Assembly (NCBI GenBank): GCA_017557505.1
Contig: JAFYYP010000052.1
Span: 1-64,000 of the forward strand
From: Bacillota bacterium
GTDB lineage: Bacteria > Bacillota > Clostridia > Peptostreptococcales > Anaerovoracaceae
Reading direction: 5' to 3'
DNA: 64,000 nt
The notes under the pieces were generated by a model. That model was given only the letters and a program-made list of their open reading frames with translations. It was not told where the DNA came from and ran no database searches. Positions within the stretch are counted from its first letter, which is position 1, and every line of letters starts with the position of its first letter. Below, piece by piece: positions 24,257-32,347 of the stretch. The translations under genes and the position numbers were made by a program.

Positions 24257-25084
24257 ATGGAGCAGAAGATCTCCTATCATCTGATGGATCCTACAAAAAA
24301 CTATACGCTTCTGGTGGATACGCCTGTACCTGAAGAAAAGCAGGCGGCAATCGCGACGGAGCTGATGCGCTGCGTCCCTCTGGCCGAGCAGGCCGGCTTC
24401 GTCGGTCCTGTCCTGCCGCAGGACCCTGCAGGCACCGATATCGCCATCCGTATGGCGGGCGGCGAATTCTGCGGCAACGCGTCCATGTGCGCCGCAGTCT
24501 ACGCGGTGACCCATGGATACGCGAAGCGGTATGATCCGCAGGAGAACGGATGCGAAGTGCACCTCGCGTTCCGCGGCCAGGATAGACCGGTGCGGGTTCA
24601 GGTGCGGCCGCAGGACGACGGTTCCTTTGCCTGCACGGTGGAAATGCCCGAAGTCCTCGGGATCTCCGTGCAGCAGTTTGCCCCCTGCGAGGATTTCCCT
24701 GAAGGCATCGCCCTTCCCGTCGTCTTCTTCCCGGGGATCGCGCATGCAATCGTAGAAACAGAAAAGACGTCCGGCGCGTCCCTGATCCGGGAACGCGCGG
24801 AACGTCTTCTTCCTTTGTGGTGCGCGCAACTTGGCGCGGAAGCGATGGGGCTGATGTTCCTGGATGCGGAAACGGGTCACACGCCTGTCCGTACCCTGTC
24901 GCCCCTCGTCTACGTTGCAGGCATCGGCAGCCTGTTCTGGGAAAACTCCTGCGCCAGCGGCACCACGGCCGTCGGCGCCTACCTCGGGCTTCCGGAGATC
25001 GCTCTCTCGCAGCCCGGCGGAACCTTGCGCATCGCGCGGTCGACGGACGGCAGACTGCTGCTTTCCGGGTCCGTACGCGTGTGA
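24257..25084 (+). CDS. diaminopimelate-epimerase-fold protein
   Basis: A 275-residue protein of the DapF-like racemase fold. The two catalytic-cysteine regions of the family are recognisable: GGEFCGNASMCAA in the first half and ENSCASGTTAVGAYL in the second. The rest is too divergent from DapF to assume diaminopimelate as substrate; amino-acid racemases such as histidine racemase share the fold. The start at 24257 follows AAGGAGG by eight bases; the track of the same frame to 24164 overlaps the previous gene. GC content is chromosomal again from here on. Confidence 0.75.
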   Translation: MEQKISYHLMDPTKNYTLLVDTPVPEEKQAAIATELMRCVPLAEQAGFVGPVLPQDPAGTDIAIRMAGGEFCGNASMCAAVYAVTHGYAKRYDPQENGCEVHLAFRGQDRPVRVQVRPQDDGSFACTVEMPEVLGISVQQFAPCEDFPEGIALPVVFFPGIAHAIVETEKTSGASLIRERAERLLPLWCAQLGAEAMGLMFLDAETGHTPVRTLSPLVYVAGIGSLFWENSCASGTTAVGAYLGLPEIALSQPGGTLRIARSTDGRLLLSGSVRV

Positions 25085-25097
25085 TCCGCGAATTCAG

Positions 25098-25126
25098 TTG
25101 CTTTTTCCAATCATATATGGTATGTT
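25098..25126 (+). promoter_or_regulatory. promoter of the queT leader
   Basis: TTGCTT (25098-25103) and TATGTT (25121-25126) are 17 bp apart. A 12-bp hairpin (25128-25157) follows directly at the start of the transcript or may terminate the upstream gene. Confidence 0.5.
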
Positions 25127-25158
25127 TATGACCGCTGGCCCAAAAGCCGGCGGTCATT

Positions 25159-25201
25159 CCGTGAGTTCGAAACCATCCTCACGTTAAACAAAACTAAGGA
25201 G
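25159..25201 (+). promoter_or_regulatory. preQ1-I riboswitch
   Basis: GTGAG (25161-25165) pairs with CTCAC (25178-25182), with the loop TTCGAAACCAT. It is followed by the A-rich strand ending AACTAAGGAG that is characteristic of class I preQ1 aptamers. The ribosome site AAGGAG (25196-25201) is the pseudoknot strand, so ligand binding would hide it and reduce translation of the next gene. That gene is a QueT-type transporter, the usual target. Confidence 0.85.
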
Positions 25202-25210
25202 CAACTGAAT

Positions 25211-25705
25211 ATGCAGAACAAAAAAACGCTTTATCTGGCGCAGGCCGGGGTGATCGCGGCGCTTTATATCGCGCTCACCGTGGTCTTCGCGCCGTTTTCC
25301 TTTGGGGAGATCCAGGTGCGCATCGCCGAAGCCCTCACGATCCTGCCCGCCTTTACGGCCGCGGCCCTTCCGGGCCTCTACGTCGGCTGCCTGCTGGGCA
25401 ATATCCTGGGCGGCGCCGTGCTGCCCGACGTCATCTTCGGCAGCCTCGCGACCCTGCTGGGCGCGCTCGGTACCAGAGTGCTGCGCAATGCGCATCCGTT
25501 CCTGGCTCCCGTACCACCAATCGTTGCGAACGTGCTCATCGTGCCCTGGGTGCTGAAGTACGCTTACGTCGTCGACCTGCCCATCCCGTTCATGATGTTC
25601 AGCGTCGGCGTCGGAGAAGTGATCTCCTGCGGCGTGCTGGGCATGATCTTATACTTCGCCTTAAAGAAGCGCAAGGATACGGTCTTTAAAGACGGAGACC
25701 GGTAA
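25211..25705 (+). CDS. queT: QueT-type queuosine-precursor transporter
   Basis: A 164-residue membrane protein with about five helices, of the QueT family of ECF-type substrate-binding S components. The opening AQAGVIAALYIALTVVF and the PFSFGEIQVRIAEALTILP segment are typical. It would import preQ1 or queuine-like precursors with a shared energising module encoded elsewhere. The preQ1-I aptamer in the leader supports the assignment. Its 3' end overlaps the convergent TIR gene by 20 bp. Confidence 0.9.
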   Translation: MQNKKTLYLAQAGVIAALYIALTVVFAPFSFGEIQVRIAEALTILPAFTAAALPGLYVGCLLGNILGGAVLPDVIFGSLATLLGALGTRVLRNAHPFLAPVPPIVANVLIVPWVLKYAYVVDLPIPFMMFSVGVGEVISCGVLGMILYFALKKRKDTVFKDGDR

Positions 25706-28565
25706 GCCGGTACAGCAGCTGCCAAAGCTCGGGCTGCTCCACCTTTTCCAAAGGATAATAGAGCATAGGAATATCGCTGAAGTAGTTCTCGAAACCCTTC
25801 TGTGAGTTTTCTTTGCCGCCGATCACATGTCTTGCCTTCGACAGGCTCTCGCAGCCGCACCAGGTCAGGATGAGGTTGGCGGCTTCTTCATATTTCAGAT
25901 ACGGCAGATAGTTGTCCATCAGGGCCTTCGTGACGCGGTCGCTTCCTGCAAACCGTTCGGTCTCCACATCCTTCGCGGACAGTTTGCGGAGGATATATTC
26001 GTCTTCCGCGAGGACCTGGCCGAGCTTTCCGATACGACCGCGCTCCGCGAAGCGCGGATGGGTCCGCCAGAATTCCTTCATCACTTCGCCTATCCGATGT
26101 TCGAGTTCTTTCGTCTCTTCAGCGCTGAGGGGCTGCGGATCGAGCCGCTGCAGCATGTCGATCAGGCAGTCGACGCCTTTCGGCGCGCGGTAAACGTCCT
26201 TCAGGATCTTTTTATGCTCTTTGAGCTGTGCCAGCGCTTCTGTGTCGGCAGGCAGCTTCGTGCTCTGTGCAACTGCGTCGCGGCTGTATTGCGCCAAGTC
26301 ATACCACTTTTTCGCAATCATTCCGTAGCCAAGTTTGCAATACGTATCGAAGAGCTTTTCGTATACACCGGCCGTCGTCCGCAGATCTGCCACGGATTGC
26401 GTAAAGGTGACCGTATCGCTCATGAAAGCGGCCGCTTTTTCGTACCACACGGACGCTTCCTGCGGTTTTTCTTCCCTCAGATACGCGTCGCCCATCTTGC
26501 GGAACGCGTAGACCACGTCCCCGGCCGATCTGGCATCGATCGCCTCCTCCGCCTGCTGTTCCATCCAGGCGAGGCCCTTTTCCATCTGCTCAAGCGCGCC
26601 GTCCTCGTTCCAGGACATCAGAACGCTGCCCCGGTGGAAATACACGAGGCTCTTGTACCGCTGCAGCATCACCTGAGAACCCTTCTCTTCTGCCGCAAGA
26701 ATCTGATCCATCGCGTCGTCCAGACACTCCGCGCTGGCCTTGCAGTCCCCCGCGTTCTCATAGACGTCGCTGAGATAGAGCAGCAGCTCCAGGCAGAGAT
26801 CCAAAAGGCTGCCCTGCCGGTATTCCTCGTAAAGGGCCTTGCAGCGCCTGTAAGCCGTCTCTCCGTATTTGGCGGCCTGCTTGTGGTCACCGTTCGCTTC
26901 CGAAAGTCTGCTGTAGTTGTAAAACGAACGGATCCCGGCCAGCCTCGCGCCGAATTCCGCGCCTTCCGGGATCAACCCATCTGCCTTTTCATACCACTGC
27001 TCCGCGCCGGACACGTTCCCGCTGGTCAGGCACAGATCGCCCATGCCGGAAAAGATGCGGTTGGCTTCGCTGCTCATGCGGGGCTCTTCGAACTGTTCCA
27101 GAGCGGATACGGACAGCGCCGCGGCCTTCTTGCCCCATTCGCCTGCCCGGTCTGCCAGGCCCATTTCGCTGAAGACCCGCATCAGCTGGCCGCAGCACAG
27201 CAGCATGTCGTAGACCGCATCCGAGAAATATTCGTTCTTGCCGGTCACTTTTTTCGCAAAGCCGAAGATCTTTTTCAGCGGATTGTCGCTGGCGGAAGTG
27301 AACGCCAGCTGACGGGCCGCATCGTAGGACACCTCGTACGCTTTTGCCGCCTCTTCGTAGAAGCGCGCATCCAGAGCCAGCTGTCCGTAGCGCAGCCGGT
27401 GCTGCAGCAGAACGTTCAGGTCCGCGTCGCTTCTGCTGGCTTCCGCGATCAGACCGTACTTGTCGCCCAGCTTCCATTCCCAGTCGAGCGCCTGTTTATA
27501 GTCCTGCGGCGCACCGTCGCCGTAGTAATAGATGTCGACCAGCTTCTCGTACGCCTCGTCCAGGCCGGCGTCCGCCGAAGATCTCAGCAGTTCCAAAGCA
27601 CGCTGCGCATCCTTTTCCACGTCGATGCCCGACAGATAGGCGAGTCCCATGAAGAACTCGTGGCGCGCGTCGCCCCGTCCGCTGAGCGCGATGGCGGGCA
27701 GCTTTTCTTTCAGCAGCTGCGCCAGTTTTTCGCGGTCCCCGGCCTCCACGGCGTCCGGCAAGCCTTCGTACTTTTCCTTCAGCAGCTGCGGGTCCGTCTT
27801 CACCATTTCTACAGGCGCGACGGGCTTGCCCTGCTCCCTGGCCAGAGGATACTCAACGCTCATGATGTAGTTGAGCTCGTTCACGATGTTCGGGGTCACC
27901 GCGAGGACGAACAGCGAGCTCTTCTCCAACGCGGCAGCGATCAGGTCGTTGAAGTCCTCGCCCGGGGTCAGGAACTCGTCGTACCAGACGGCCACGTCCC
28001 GGCAGAAATCGTTTTCATGAATGAGCCGCATCAGCTTCTGCGCGTACTGCCTGTCCTTCTTACGGTAGCTCAGGAAGATGTACGCATCGAACGCCGCCCG
28101 TACCTTTTCTGCCAGTTCGTCTCCATACAGCACGGCGGAAAGGAAGGTCTTCAGTTTCTCCCTGTACGGGATAGCCGTATCGTCAAGCGCGGCCTCGTCC
28201 AGGTACTGCAGTTCGCCGAACTTCCTGGCAAACAGCGCGTCCAGCCCGCTTTCCTGCATCAGGGGCAGGATGGGGATGTTCGCCTCTTTCGCGACGGCAA
28301 GTTCCCTGTCCACGTCCGCGTCTGACCCCGCCAGCAGCGCCGTCGTGACCGGCACCACGAAGAGGTTCATCTGCTGCAGATCGAACGCGAGAGCCTCCTC
28401 GAACGGGTCCGTGCGGAAATACACCGCGCAGTTGAACTCCTCCAGGATCTCGCCCGCGATCTTCTCGAAATACTTCTCCCGGTCCGCCGGATGGCTGCAG
28501 AAATATACCTTTGCTTTTCCTGCCGGCGCCGAACTGCCTCTTGTTTTATATTGCAATGCCGCCAT
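25686..28565 (-). CDS. double-TIR, Sel1 and TPR-repeat protein
   Basis: A 959-residue cytoplasmic protein. Two TIR-like domains are in tandem: residues about 17-145 (KVYFCSHPADREKYF, then DVDRELAVAKEANIPILPL) and about 160-290 (AYIFLSYRKKDRQYAQKL, VWYDEFLTPGEDF, SLFVLAVTPNIVNE, SVEYPLA). Glutamates E88 and E238 fall where catalytic glutamates of NAD-cleaving TIR domains are expected. Sel1-like repeats (about 300-370) and TPR-like repeats (about 375-790) follow. It stands alone, divergent from a thioredoxin-like gene and overlapping queT by 20 bp. A defence or signalling role is possible but no partner gene is near. The start at 28565 follows AGGAAAAGG; the ATG at 28598 has none. Confidence 0.8.
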   Translation of the reverse strand: MAALQYKTRGSSAPAGKAKVYFCSHPADREKYFEKIAGEILEEFNCAVYFRTDPFEEALAFDLQQMNLFVVPVTTALLAGSDADVDRELAVAKEANIPILPLMQESGLDALFARKFGELQYLDEAALDDTAIPYREKLKTFLSAVLYGDELAEKVRAAFDAYIFLSYRKKDRQYAQKLMRLIHENDFCRDVAVWYDEFLTPGEDFNDLIAAALEKSSLFVLAVTPNIVNELNYIMSVEYPLAREQGKPVAPVEMVKTDPQLLKEKYEGLPDAVEAGDREKLAQLLKEKLPAIALSGRGDARHEFFMGLAYLSGIDVEKDAQRALELLRSSADAGLDEAYEKLVDIYYYGDGAPQDYKQALDWEWKLGDKYGLIAEASRSDADLNVLLQHRLRYGQLALDARFYEEAAKAYEVSYDAARQLAFTSASDNPLKKIFGFAKKVTGKNEYFSDAVYDMLLCCGQLMRVFSEMGLADRAGEWGKKAAALSVSALEQFEEPRMSSEANRIFSGMGDLCLTSGNVSGAEQWYEKADGLIPEGAEFGARLAGIRSFYNYSRLSEANGDHKQAAKYGETAYRRCKALYEEYRQGSLLDLCLELLLYLSDVYENAGDCKASAECLDDAMDQILAAEEKGSQVMLQRYKSLVYFHRGSVLMSWNEDGALEQMEKGLAWMEQQAEEAIDARSAGDVVYAFRKMGDAYLREEKPQEASVWYEKAAAFMSDTVTFTQSVADLRTTAGVYEKLFDTYCKLGYGMIAKKWYDLAQYSRDAVAQSTKLPADTEALAQLKEHKKILKDVYRAPKGVDCLIDMLQRLDPQPLSAEETKELEHRIGEVMKEFWRTHPRFAERGRIGKLGQVLAEDEYILRKLSAKDVETERFAGSDRVTKALMDNYLPYLKYEEAANLILTWCGCESLSKARHVIGGKENSQKGFENYFSDIPMLYYPLEKVEQPELWQLLYRLTGLRL

Positions 28566-28603
28566 ATCTGTCTGCCTTTTCCTTTCGTATTGCATCATGC
28601 TGC

Positions 28604-28648
28604 GTCTTCAGTATATCGCAGGCGTCCGGTTCGTGCTATACTGAAGAC
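28604..28648. promoter_or_regulatory. divergent promoter with symmetric -10 boxes
   Basis: GTCTTCAGTATA (28604-28615) and TATACTGAAGAC (28637-28648) are perfect 12-bp inverted repeats. Each arm contains TATACT reading outward, so the palindrome holds -10 boxes for the TIR gene (left) and the thioredoxin-like gene (right). The right one is an extended -10 (TGCTATACT). A shared regulator could bind both arms. Confidence 0.6.
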
Positions 28649-28683
28649 AGCAAAACCGCACTGCATTACCAAGGAGGCAAACC

Positions 28684-28926
28684 ATGCTGAAAGTTGTCGG
28701 AAGCCATCTGTGCCCGGACACGCTGGGCGCGATCGAACAGCTGAAAAAAGAAGGAAAAGAGTTTGAATTCATCGATATTCTGAACAGCCACGAAGAACTG
28801 AAGGTCTATCTCGCGCTGCGCGACGCCGATCCGCTCTATGAAGAGATCCGCGGCACCGAGCGCATGGGCATCCCGTGCTTCATCAAGGACGACGGCGCCA
28901 AGACCCTCGACGTCGCGGAAGTATAG
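28684..28926 (+). CDS. glutaredoxin/thioredoxin-fold small protein
   Basis: An 80-residue protein that begins LKVVGSHLCPDTLGAIEQL. The first strand, the CPDT in place of CPxC, and the MGIPCFIKDD cis-proline segment fit a glutaredoxin-like fold with a single active-site cysteine. Partner and role are unknown. AAGGAGG lies nine bases before the start. The lipoprotein gene follows after 8 bp. Confidence 0.75.
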   Translation: MLKVVGSHLCPDTLGAIEQLKKEGKEFEFIDILNSHEELKVYLALRDADPLYEEIRGTERMGIPCFIKDDGAKTLDVAEV

Positions 28927-28934
28927 AGGTGCTT

Positions 28935-29501
28935 ATGAAACGTATCTTATCTATCCTGCTGGCGCTGCTTCTGGTCTTTTCCCTGACCGCCTGCTCGCTG
29001 GGCAAGAAAACGACCACCCCCGACCCGCAGCCGGTCGAGGAATCCCCGCAGAATACGCCTGCTGAAGAGCCCGTGGCCGATAACGCCAAGGTCTTTGCGT
29101 GCGAAGAGCTGCGGATCACGCTGACGGACGAATTCCAGGAAGAAAGCGGCATCGACTACTATACCGGCGTCTTCGACACCGACGAGGAAGTCGTCTTCAT
29201 CCTGCGCGAAGAGAAGAGCTATTTCGGCAGCATCAGCCTGGATGAGTATGCCGAAAAGGTCATCGAAGCGAACGAAAACGTCGGCCACATCATCGAAAAA
29301 CTGCACAAAAAGGACGGCATCCCCCTGTTCGAGTACGAGTTCGATAACGAATCGACGGGTTCGACGTTCGACTACTACACGACGATGTTCGAATCGAACG
29401 ACGCGTTCTGGCTCGTGCAGTTCGCGTGCTACGCAACCGAATACAAGGATCACGTCGAAACGTTCCACAAGTACGCGCGTTCCGTCACGTTCGACGAATG
29501 A
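28935..29501 (+). CDS. putative lipoprotein
   Basis: A 188-residue exported protein. The signal peptide MKRILSILLALLLVFSLTAC ends in a lipobox (LTAC), so the mature protein should be anchored by a lipid on that cysteine. A Pro/Glu-rich linker (residues 25-50) precedes a domain of about 135 residues with no motif I recognise. The start at 28935 is 8 bp after the thioredoxin-like gene; GAGGTG is the ribosome site. The longer frame to 28875 overlaps that gene and lacks a site. Confidence 0.8.
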   Translation: MKRILSILLALLLVFSLTACSLGKKTTTPDPQPVEESPQNTPAEEPVADNAKVFACEELRITLTDEFQEESGIDYYTGVFDTDEEVVFILREEKSYFGSISLDEYAEKVIEANENVGHIIEKLHKKDGIPLFEYEFDNESTGSTFDYYTTMFESNDAFWLVQFACYATEYKDHVETFHKYARSVTFDE

Positions 29502-29517
29502 CCCGTATAAGGGCAAT

Positions 29518-29544
29518 AAAAAAAGCGGCCTAGCCGCTTTTTTT
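29518..29544. terminator. bidirectional intrinsic terminator
   Basis: A 12-bp stem (AAAAAAAGCGGC / GCCGCTTTTTTT) with a 3-nt loop lies between the lipoprotein and rarD genes and includes the last codons of rarD. Confidence 0.85.
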
Positions 29545-30417
29545 CATGTCTTTGAGTTCGCCCGCCGTGAAGAACGCCAGCCCGACCCAGATGATCGCGA
29601 AGGCCAGCAGCTGCATTCGTTCGAACGGTTCGCCGAACACGAAGATGCTCAGGACGAGCGAGATGGTCGGCGAGAGGTAACCGATGAGGCCCGTCGCGAA
29701 TAAACCCGCTTTGTTGGCGCATTCGGCGAACAGCATCAGTGGCGTGGCCGTCGCGATGCCTGCGAATACGAGAAGCGCCAGTTTCCATGAGGCTCCTGCC
29801 GTCGCTGCGATCGCGCCTTTTCCCTGCGTTTCCATCCAGACGATGCCGAGGAGCGCGACAGGCGCCAGGAACACCGTCTCGTAGAACAGCGACAGGATGG
29901 GCGGCTGCGACAGCCCCTTCTTCGCCGCGCCGTACAGCGAGAACGACAGCGCGAGCAGCAGGGAGATCGCCGGCAGCGCTTTATAGTGCCAGATGATCAC
30001 GGCGATGCCGAGGGCCGCGAAGGCAAACGCTGCGCCTTTGTACCGGTTCAGTTTATCGCCGAAGAACAGCAGACCGAACAGGCAGACGACCACCGGCTCG
30101 ATGTAGTAACCGACGGACGTCTCGATCACGTGGTCCGCGTTCACGGCCCAAATATACAGCGACCAGTTGACCGTGATGAGCACGCCCGCGAGGAAGAACT
30201 TCAGCAGCAGCTTCTTATCGCGCAGCGGCGCGAACAGCTCTTCTTTCGTATAGTGCCTGCGCGCGAGCAGATAGCTCGAGACCGCGCATAAAAACACGCG
30301 GTAAAAGATGATAACGACAGAGTCGATCGGCCGCAGGGCATGCCAATACAACGGCAGCAGTCCCCATATCACATTGCTTAAGATGCCGGCCAGCAGGCCC
30401 TGTCGTCTTTCGTCCAT
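29530..30417 (-). CDS. rarD: EamA-family transporter RarD
   Basis: A 295-residue drug/metabolite transporter with ten predicted helices in two EamA repeats. The opening GLLAGILSNVIWGLLPLYWHAL and the VGYYIEPVVVCLFGLLFFGD segment are typical of RarD. Substrate is not established; the family has been linked to chloramphenicol sensitivity and amino-acid export. It lies 12 bp after the Cys/Met enzyme gene and is probably the last gene of a LUD - lyase - RarD operon. Confidence 0.88.
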   Translation of the reverse strand: MDERRQGLLAGILSNVIWGLLPLYWHALRPIDSVVIIFYRVFLCAVSSYLLARRHYTKEELFAPLRDKKLLLKFFLAGVLITVNWSLYIWAVNADHVIETSVGYYIEPVVVCLFGLLFFGDKLNRYKGAAFAFAALGIAVIIWHYKALPAISLLLALSFSLYGAAKKGLSQPPILSLFYETVFLAPVALLGIVWMETQGKGAIAATAGASWKLALLVFAGIATATPLMLFAECANKAGLFATGLIGYLSPTISLVLSIFVFGEPFERMQLLAFAIIWVGLAFFTAGELKDMKKSG

Positions 30418-30429
30418 AGAGTAAATAGA

Positions 30430-31626
30430 TTAAAGTTTATTGAGCGCTTCGTCGAATTCGGCGATGATATCGTCGGGTTCTTCCAGACCGATGGAGAAGC
30501 GCAGCGTGCCCATCGTGATGCCCGCAGCCTTCAGCTCTTCCTCGTTATACGCTCTGTGGCTCGTCTTGGCCGGATACGACAGCGAGGTCGTGTAGCTCGC
30601 AAGGCTCGGCACGAACTTGATGTGCTTTAAGTTCTTGATGAAGTCGCTCGCGCCTTTCTCGCCGCCCGCGATGTCAGCGGACAGCATGCCGCCGCAGCGG
30701 CCCTTGAAGAACATCTTCATGGCCAGGTCGTGATACGGCGAGCTTGCGAGACCTGGATAATGGACCTTTTCGATTTTCGGGTGCTTTTCGAGGAACTCCG
30801 CGACCTTCTGTGCGTTCTCGGAATGTCTTGCCACGCGCATGTCCATGGTGCGCAGCGATCTTGCCATCAGCCAGGCGTCGAACGGGCTCATAATGGGGCC
30901 GTACATCGCAAGGCCTCTCTTGATCGGCGCGATGAGTTCTGCCGTGGTCACGACGGCGCCGCCGGTGACGTCGGAATGGCCACCCATGTACTTGGTGGCG
31001 GAGTCAGCGACGATGTCCACGCCGAGCTCGAGCGGTTTGCAGACCGCGGGGCAGGCGAACGTATTATCGACGATCATCTTGCAGCCATGTTTATGTGCGA
31101 TTTCTGCGATGGCCTTCAGGTCGAAGACTTCCATCAGCGGATTCGTGATGGTCTCGGTGTAAATGATCTTCGTATTCGGCTTGATGGCCGCTTCGACGGC
31201 TGCCAGGTCGGTGAAGTCCGCGAACGTCGTCTCGATGCCGAAGCGGGTCGCCTCGTTCTTCAGGTAGTTATACACTCCTCCGTACAGCACGGGGCTGGAC
31301 ACGATGTGATCGCCCTTGCCGACGTTGGCAATGATGGCCTGCAGGATGGCTGCCATGCCGGAGCTGAAGACCAGCCCGGATTCGCCGCCTTCGGCCTGCG
31401 CGATCATGGACGCCGTATAGTCCGTGCCGGGGTTGCCGTCGCGGGAATACACGTAGCCGGGAGCCTCCTTGGCGTAGACCGCGTCGAGGCTGGGCACGTC
31501 GTCGAACGAGAAGACGGACGACATGTAGATGGGGGGAACTTTGGGCACCGATACGTAATCGGGCATTTCGGCCAGGGAGTGGACGCCCGCCTGGACCATT
31601 TCTGTCTGAAGACTCTTGCAACTCAT
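30430..31626 (-). CDS. Cys/Met metabolism PLP-dependent enzyme
   Basis: A 398-residue fold-type I PLP enzyme of the cystathionine gamma-synthase family. The PLP lysine is in SATKYMGGHSD and the tyrosine-arginine phosphate site is in YVYSRDGNPG. The position of the methionine gamma-lyase cysteine is glycine here (VLYGGVYNYL), unlike the paralogue at 11373-12596, so cystathionine or O-acetylhomoserine chemistry is possible. AAGGAGG lies seven bases before the start. It lies 52 bp after the LUD gene. Confidence 0.85.
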   Translation of the reverse strand: MSCKSLQTEMVQAGVHSLAEMPDYVSVPKVPPIYMSSVFSFDDVPSLDAVYAKEAPGYVYSRDGNPGTDYTASMIAQAEGGESGLVFSSGMAAILQAIIANVGKGDHIVSSPVLYGGVYNYLKNEATRFGIETTFADFTDLAAVEAAIKPNTKIIYTETITNPLMEVFDLKAIAEIAHKHGCKMIVDNTFACPAVCKPLELGVDIVADSATKYMGGHSDVTGGAVVTTAELIAPIKRGLAMYGPIMSPFDAWLMARSLRTMDMRVARHSENAQKVAEFLEKHPKIEKVHYPGLASSPYHDLAMKMFFKGRCGGMLSADIAGGEKGASDFIKNLKHIKFVPSLASYTTSLSYPAKTSHRAYNEEELKAAGITMGTLRFSIGLEEPDDIIAEFDEALNKL

Positions 31627-31678
31627 GTGTTTACCTCCTTAAGATGCCTTTGCTTTATCAGTTGAATGGATCTTTATC

Positions 31679-32269
31679 CTAATAGCCGAGATCTTCGTCG
31701 ATCAGCACGACCTCGGTATCCTTGATGCCGTTGGGCCTCTCCCAGAACACCAGCAGCGCCTTGCAGATGCGCTCTGGACTCTTGCAGTCGAAGCACTTTT
31801 CGCCGCCCGAAGCCACGCAGGGCGTCTTGACGTTGAAGCGCATGGCGTTCTTCGGCGCAGCAATATTGCGCGCCCGCCGGATGGCGCCGTCCAGGTCTTT
31901 GGCGATCTTGTTCTTTCCGACGATGAAGTACAGCTTTTTATGGCCGAACAGCGTGCCGGCCAGGCGGTTGCCCATGCCGTCGATGTTCACGATCTCGCCG
32001 GTTTCGGCTATGCCGTTCACCGAAGACAGATATACGTCCGTCGCGAGCACGTCCATGCGGTCGTCGCCTTCCCAGTGCCACTTGAAATCGTTGTGCGTGC
32101 GCAGCATGTCGGCCAGGCCGAGTTCCTTGACGGTCATTGAGCCGCCGCTGGAGACGGTCATCCCGTCGATCTCCTTGTTCAGATAGGCCGCCGCCTCTTC
32201 CTTCGTGGCGAAGCAGCTCACCTTGTAACCCTTCTTTTCCAGGTTCTTTGTTAAAACTTCGAAGTCCAT
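31679..32269 (-). CDS. LUD-domain protein (LutC/DUF162 family)
   Basis: A 196-residue paralogue of the LUD protein at 17056-17661, with the same VNGIAETGEIVNIDGMGNRLAG core and the CFDCKSPERIC cysteine pairs. Function unknown; position before a Cys/Met lyase suggests a link to sulfur amino-acid fermentation, but that is inference. The start at 32269 is chosen because the -10 box TATAAT (32297-32292) overlaps the upstream in-frame ATG at 32293, which therefore cannot be in the mRNA leader. Confidence 0.85.
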   Translation of the reverse strand: MDFEVLTKNLEKKGYKVSCFATKEEAAAYLNKEIDGMTVSSGGSMTVKELGLADMLRTHNDFKWHWEGDDRMDVLATDVYLSSVNGIAETGEIVNIDGMGNRLAGTLFGHKKLYFIVGKNKIAKDLDGAIRRARNIAAPKNAMRFNVKTPCVASGGEKCFDCKSPERICKALLVFWERPNGIKDTEVVLIDEDLGY

Positions 32270-32291
32270 TCTTCTGCCCGCCTCCGCTTTC

Positions 32292-32300
32292 ATTATAGCA
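32292..32300 (-). promoter_or_regulatory. extended -10 promoter of the LUD-lyase-rarD operon
   Basis: TGCTATAAT on the minus strand (32300-32292) is a consensus extended -10 box directly downstream of the rpsR terminator. Confidence 0.65.
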
Positions 32301-32302
32301 TG

Positions 32303-32332
32303 AAAAAACCCGGTGCGGGTCTTCGCACCGGG
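32303..32332 (-). terminator. terminator of the rpsF-ssb-rpsR operon
   Basis: On the minus strand CCCGGTGCG and CGCACCGGG form a 9-bp stem with a 6-nt loop, followed by TTTTTT (32308-32303). Confidence 0.9.
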
Positions 32333-32347
32333 GGTTAAGTACGCTGA

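Noticed and set aside
25827-28325. An 832-codon plus-strand frame opposite the TIR gene
   Set aside because: The minus-strand protein has recognisable domains; the plus-strand product has none and is His/Arg/Gln-rich as expected for an antisense frame.
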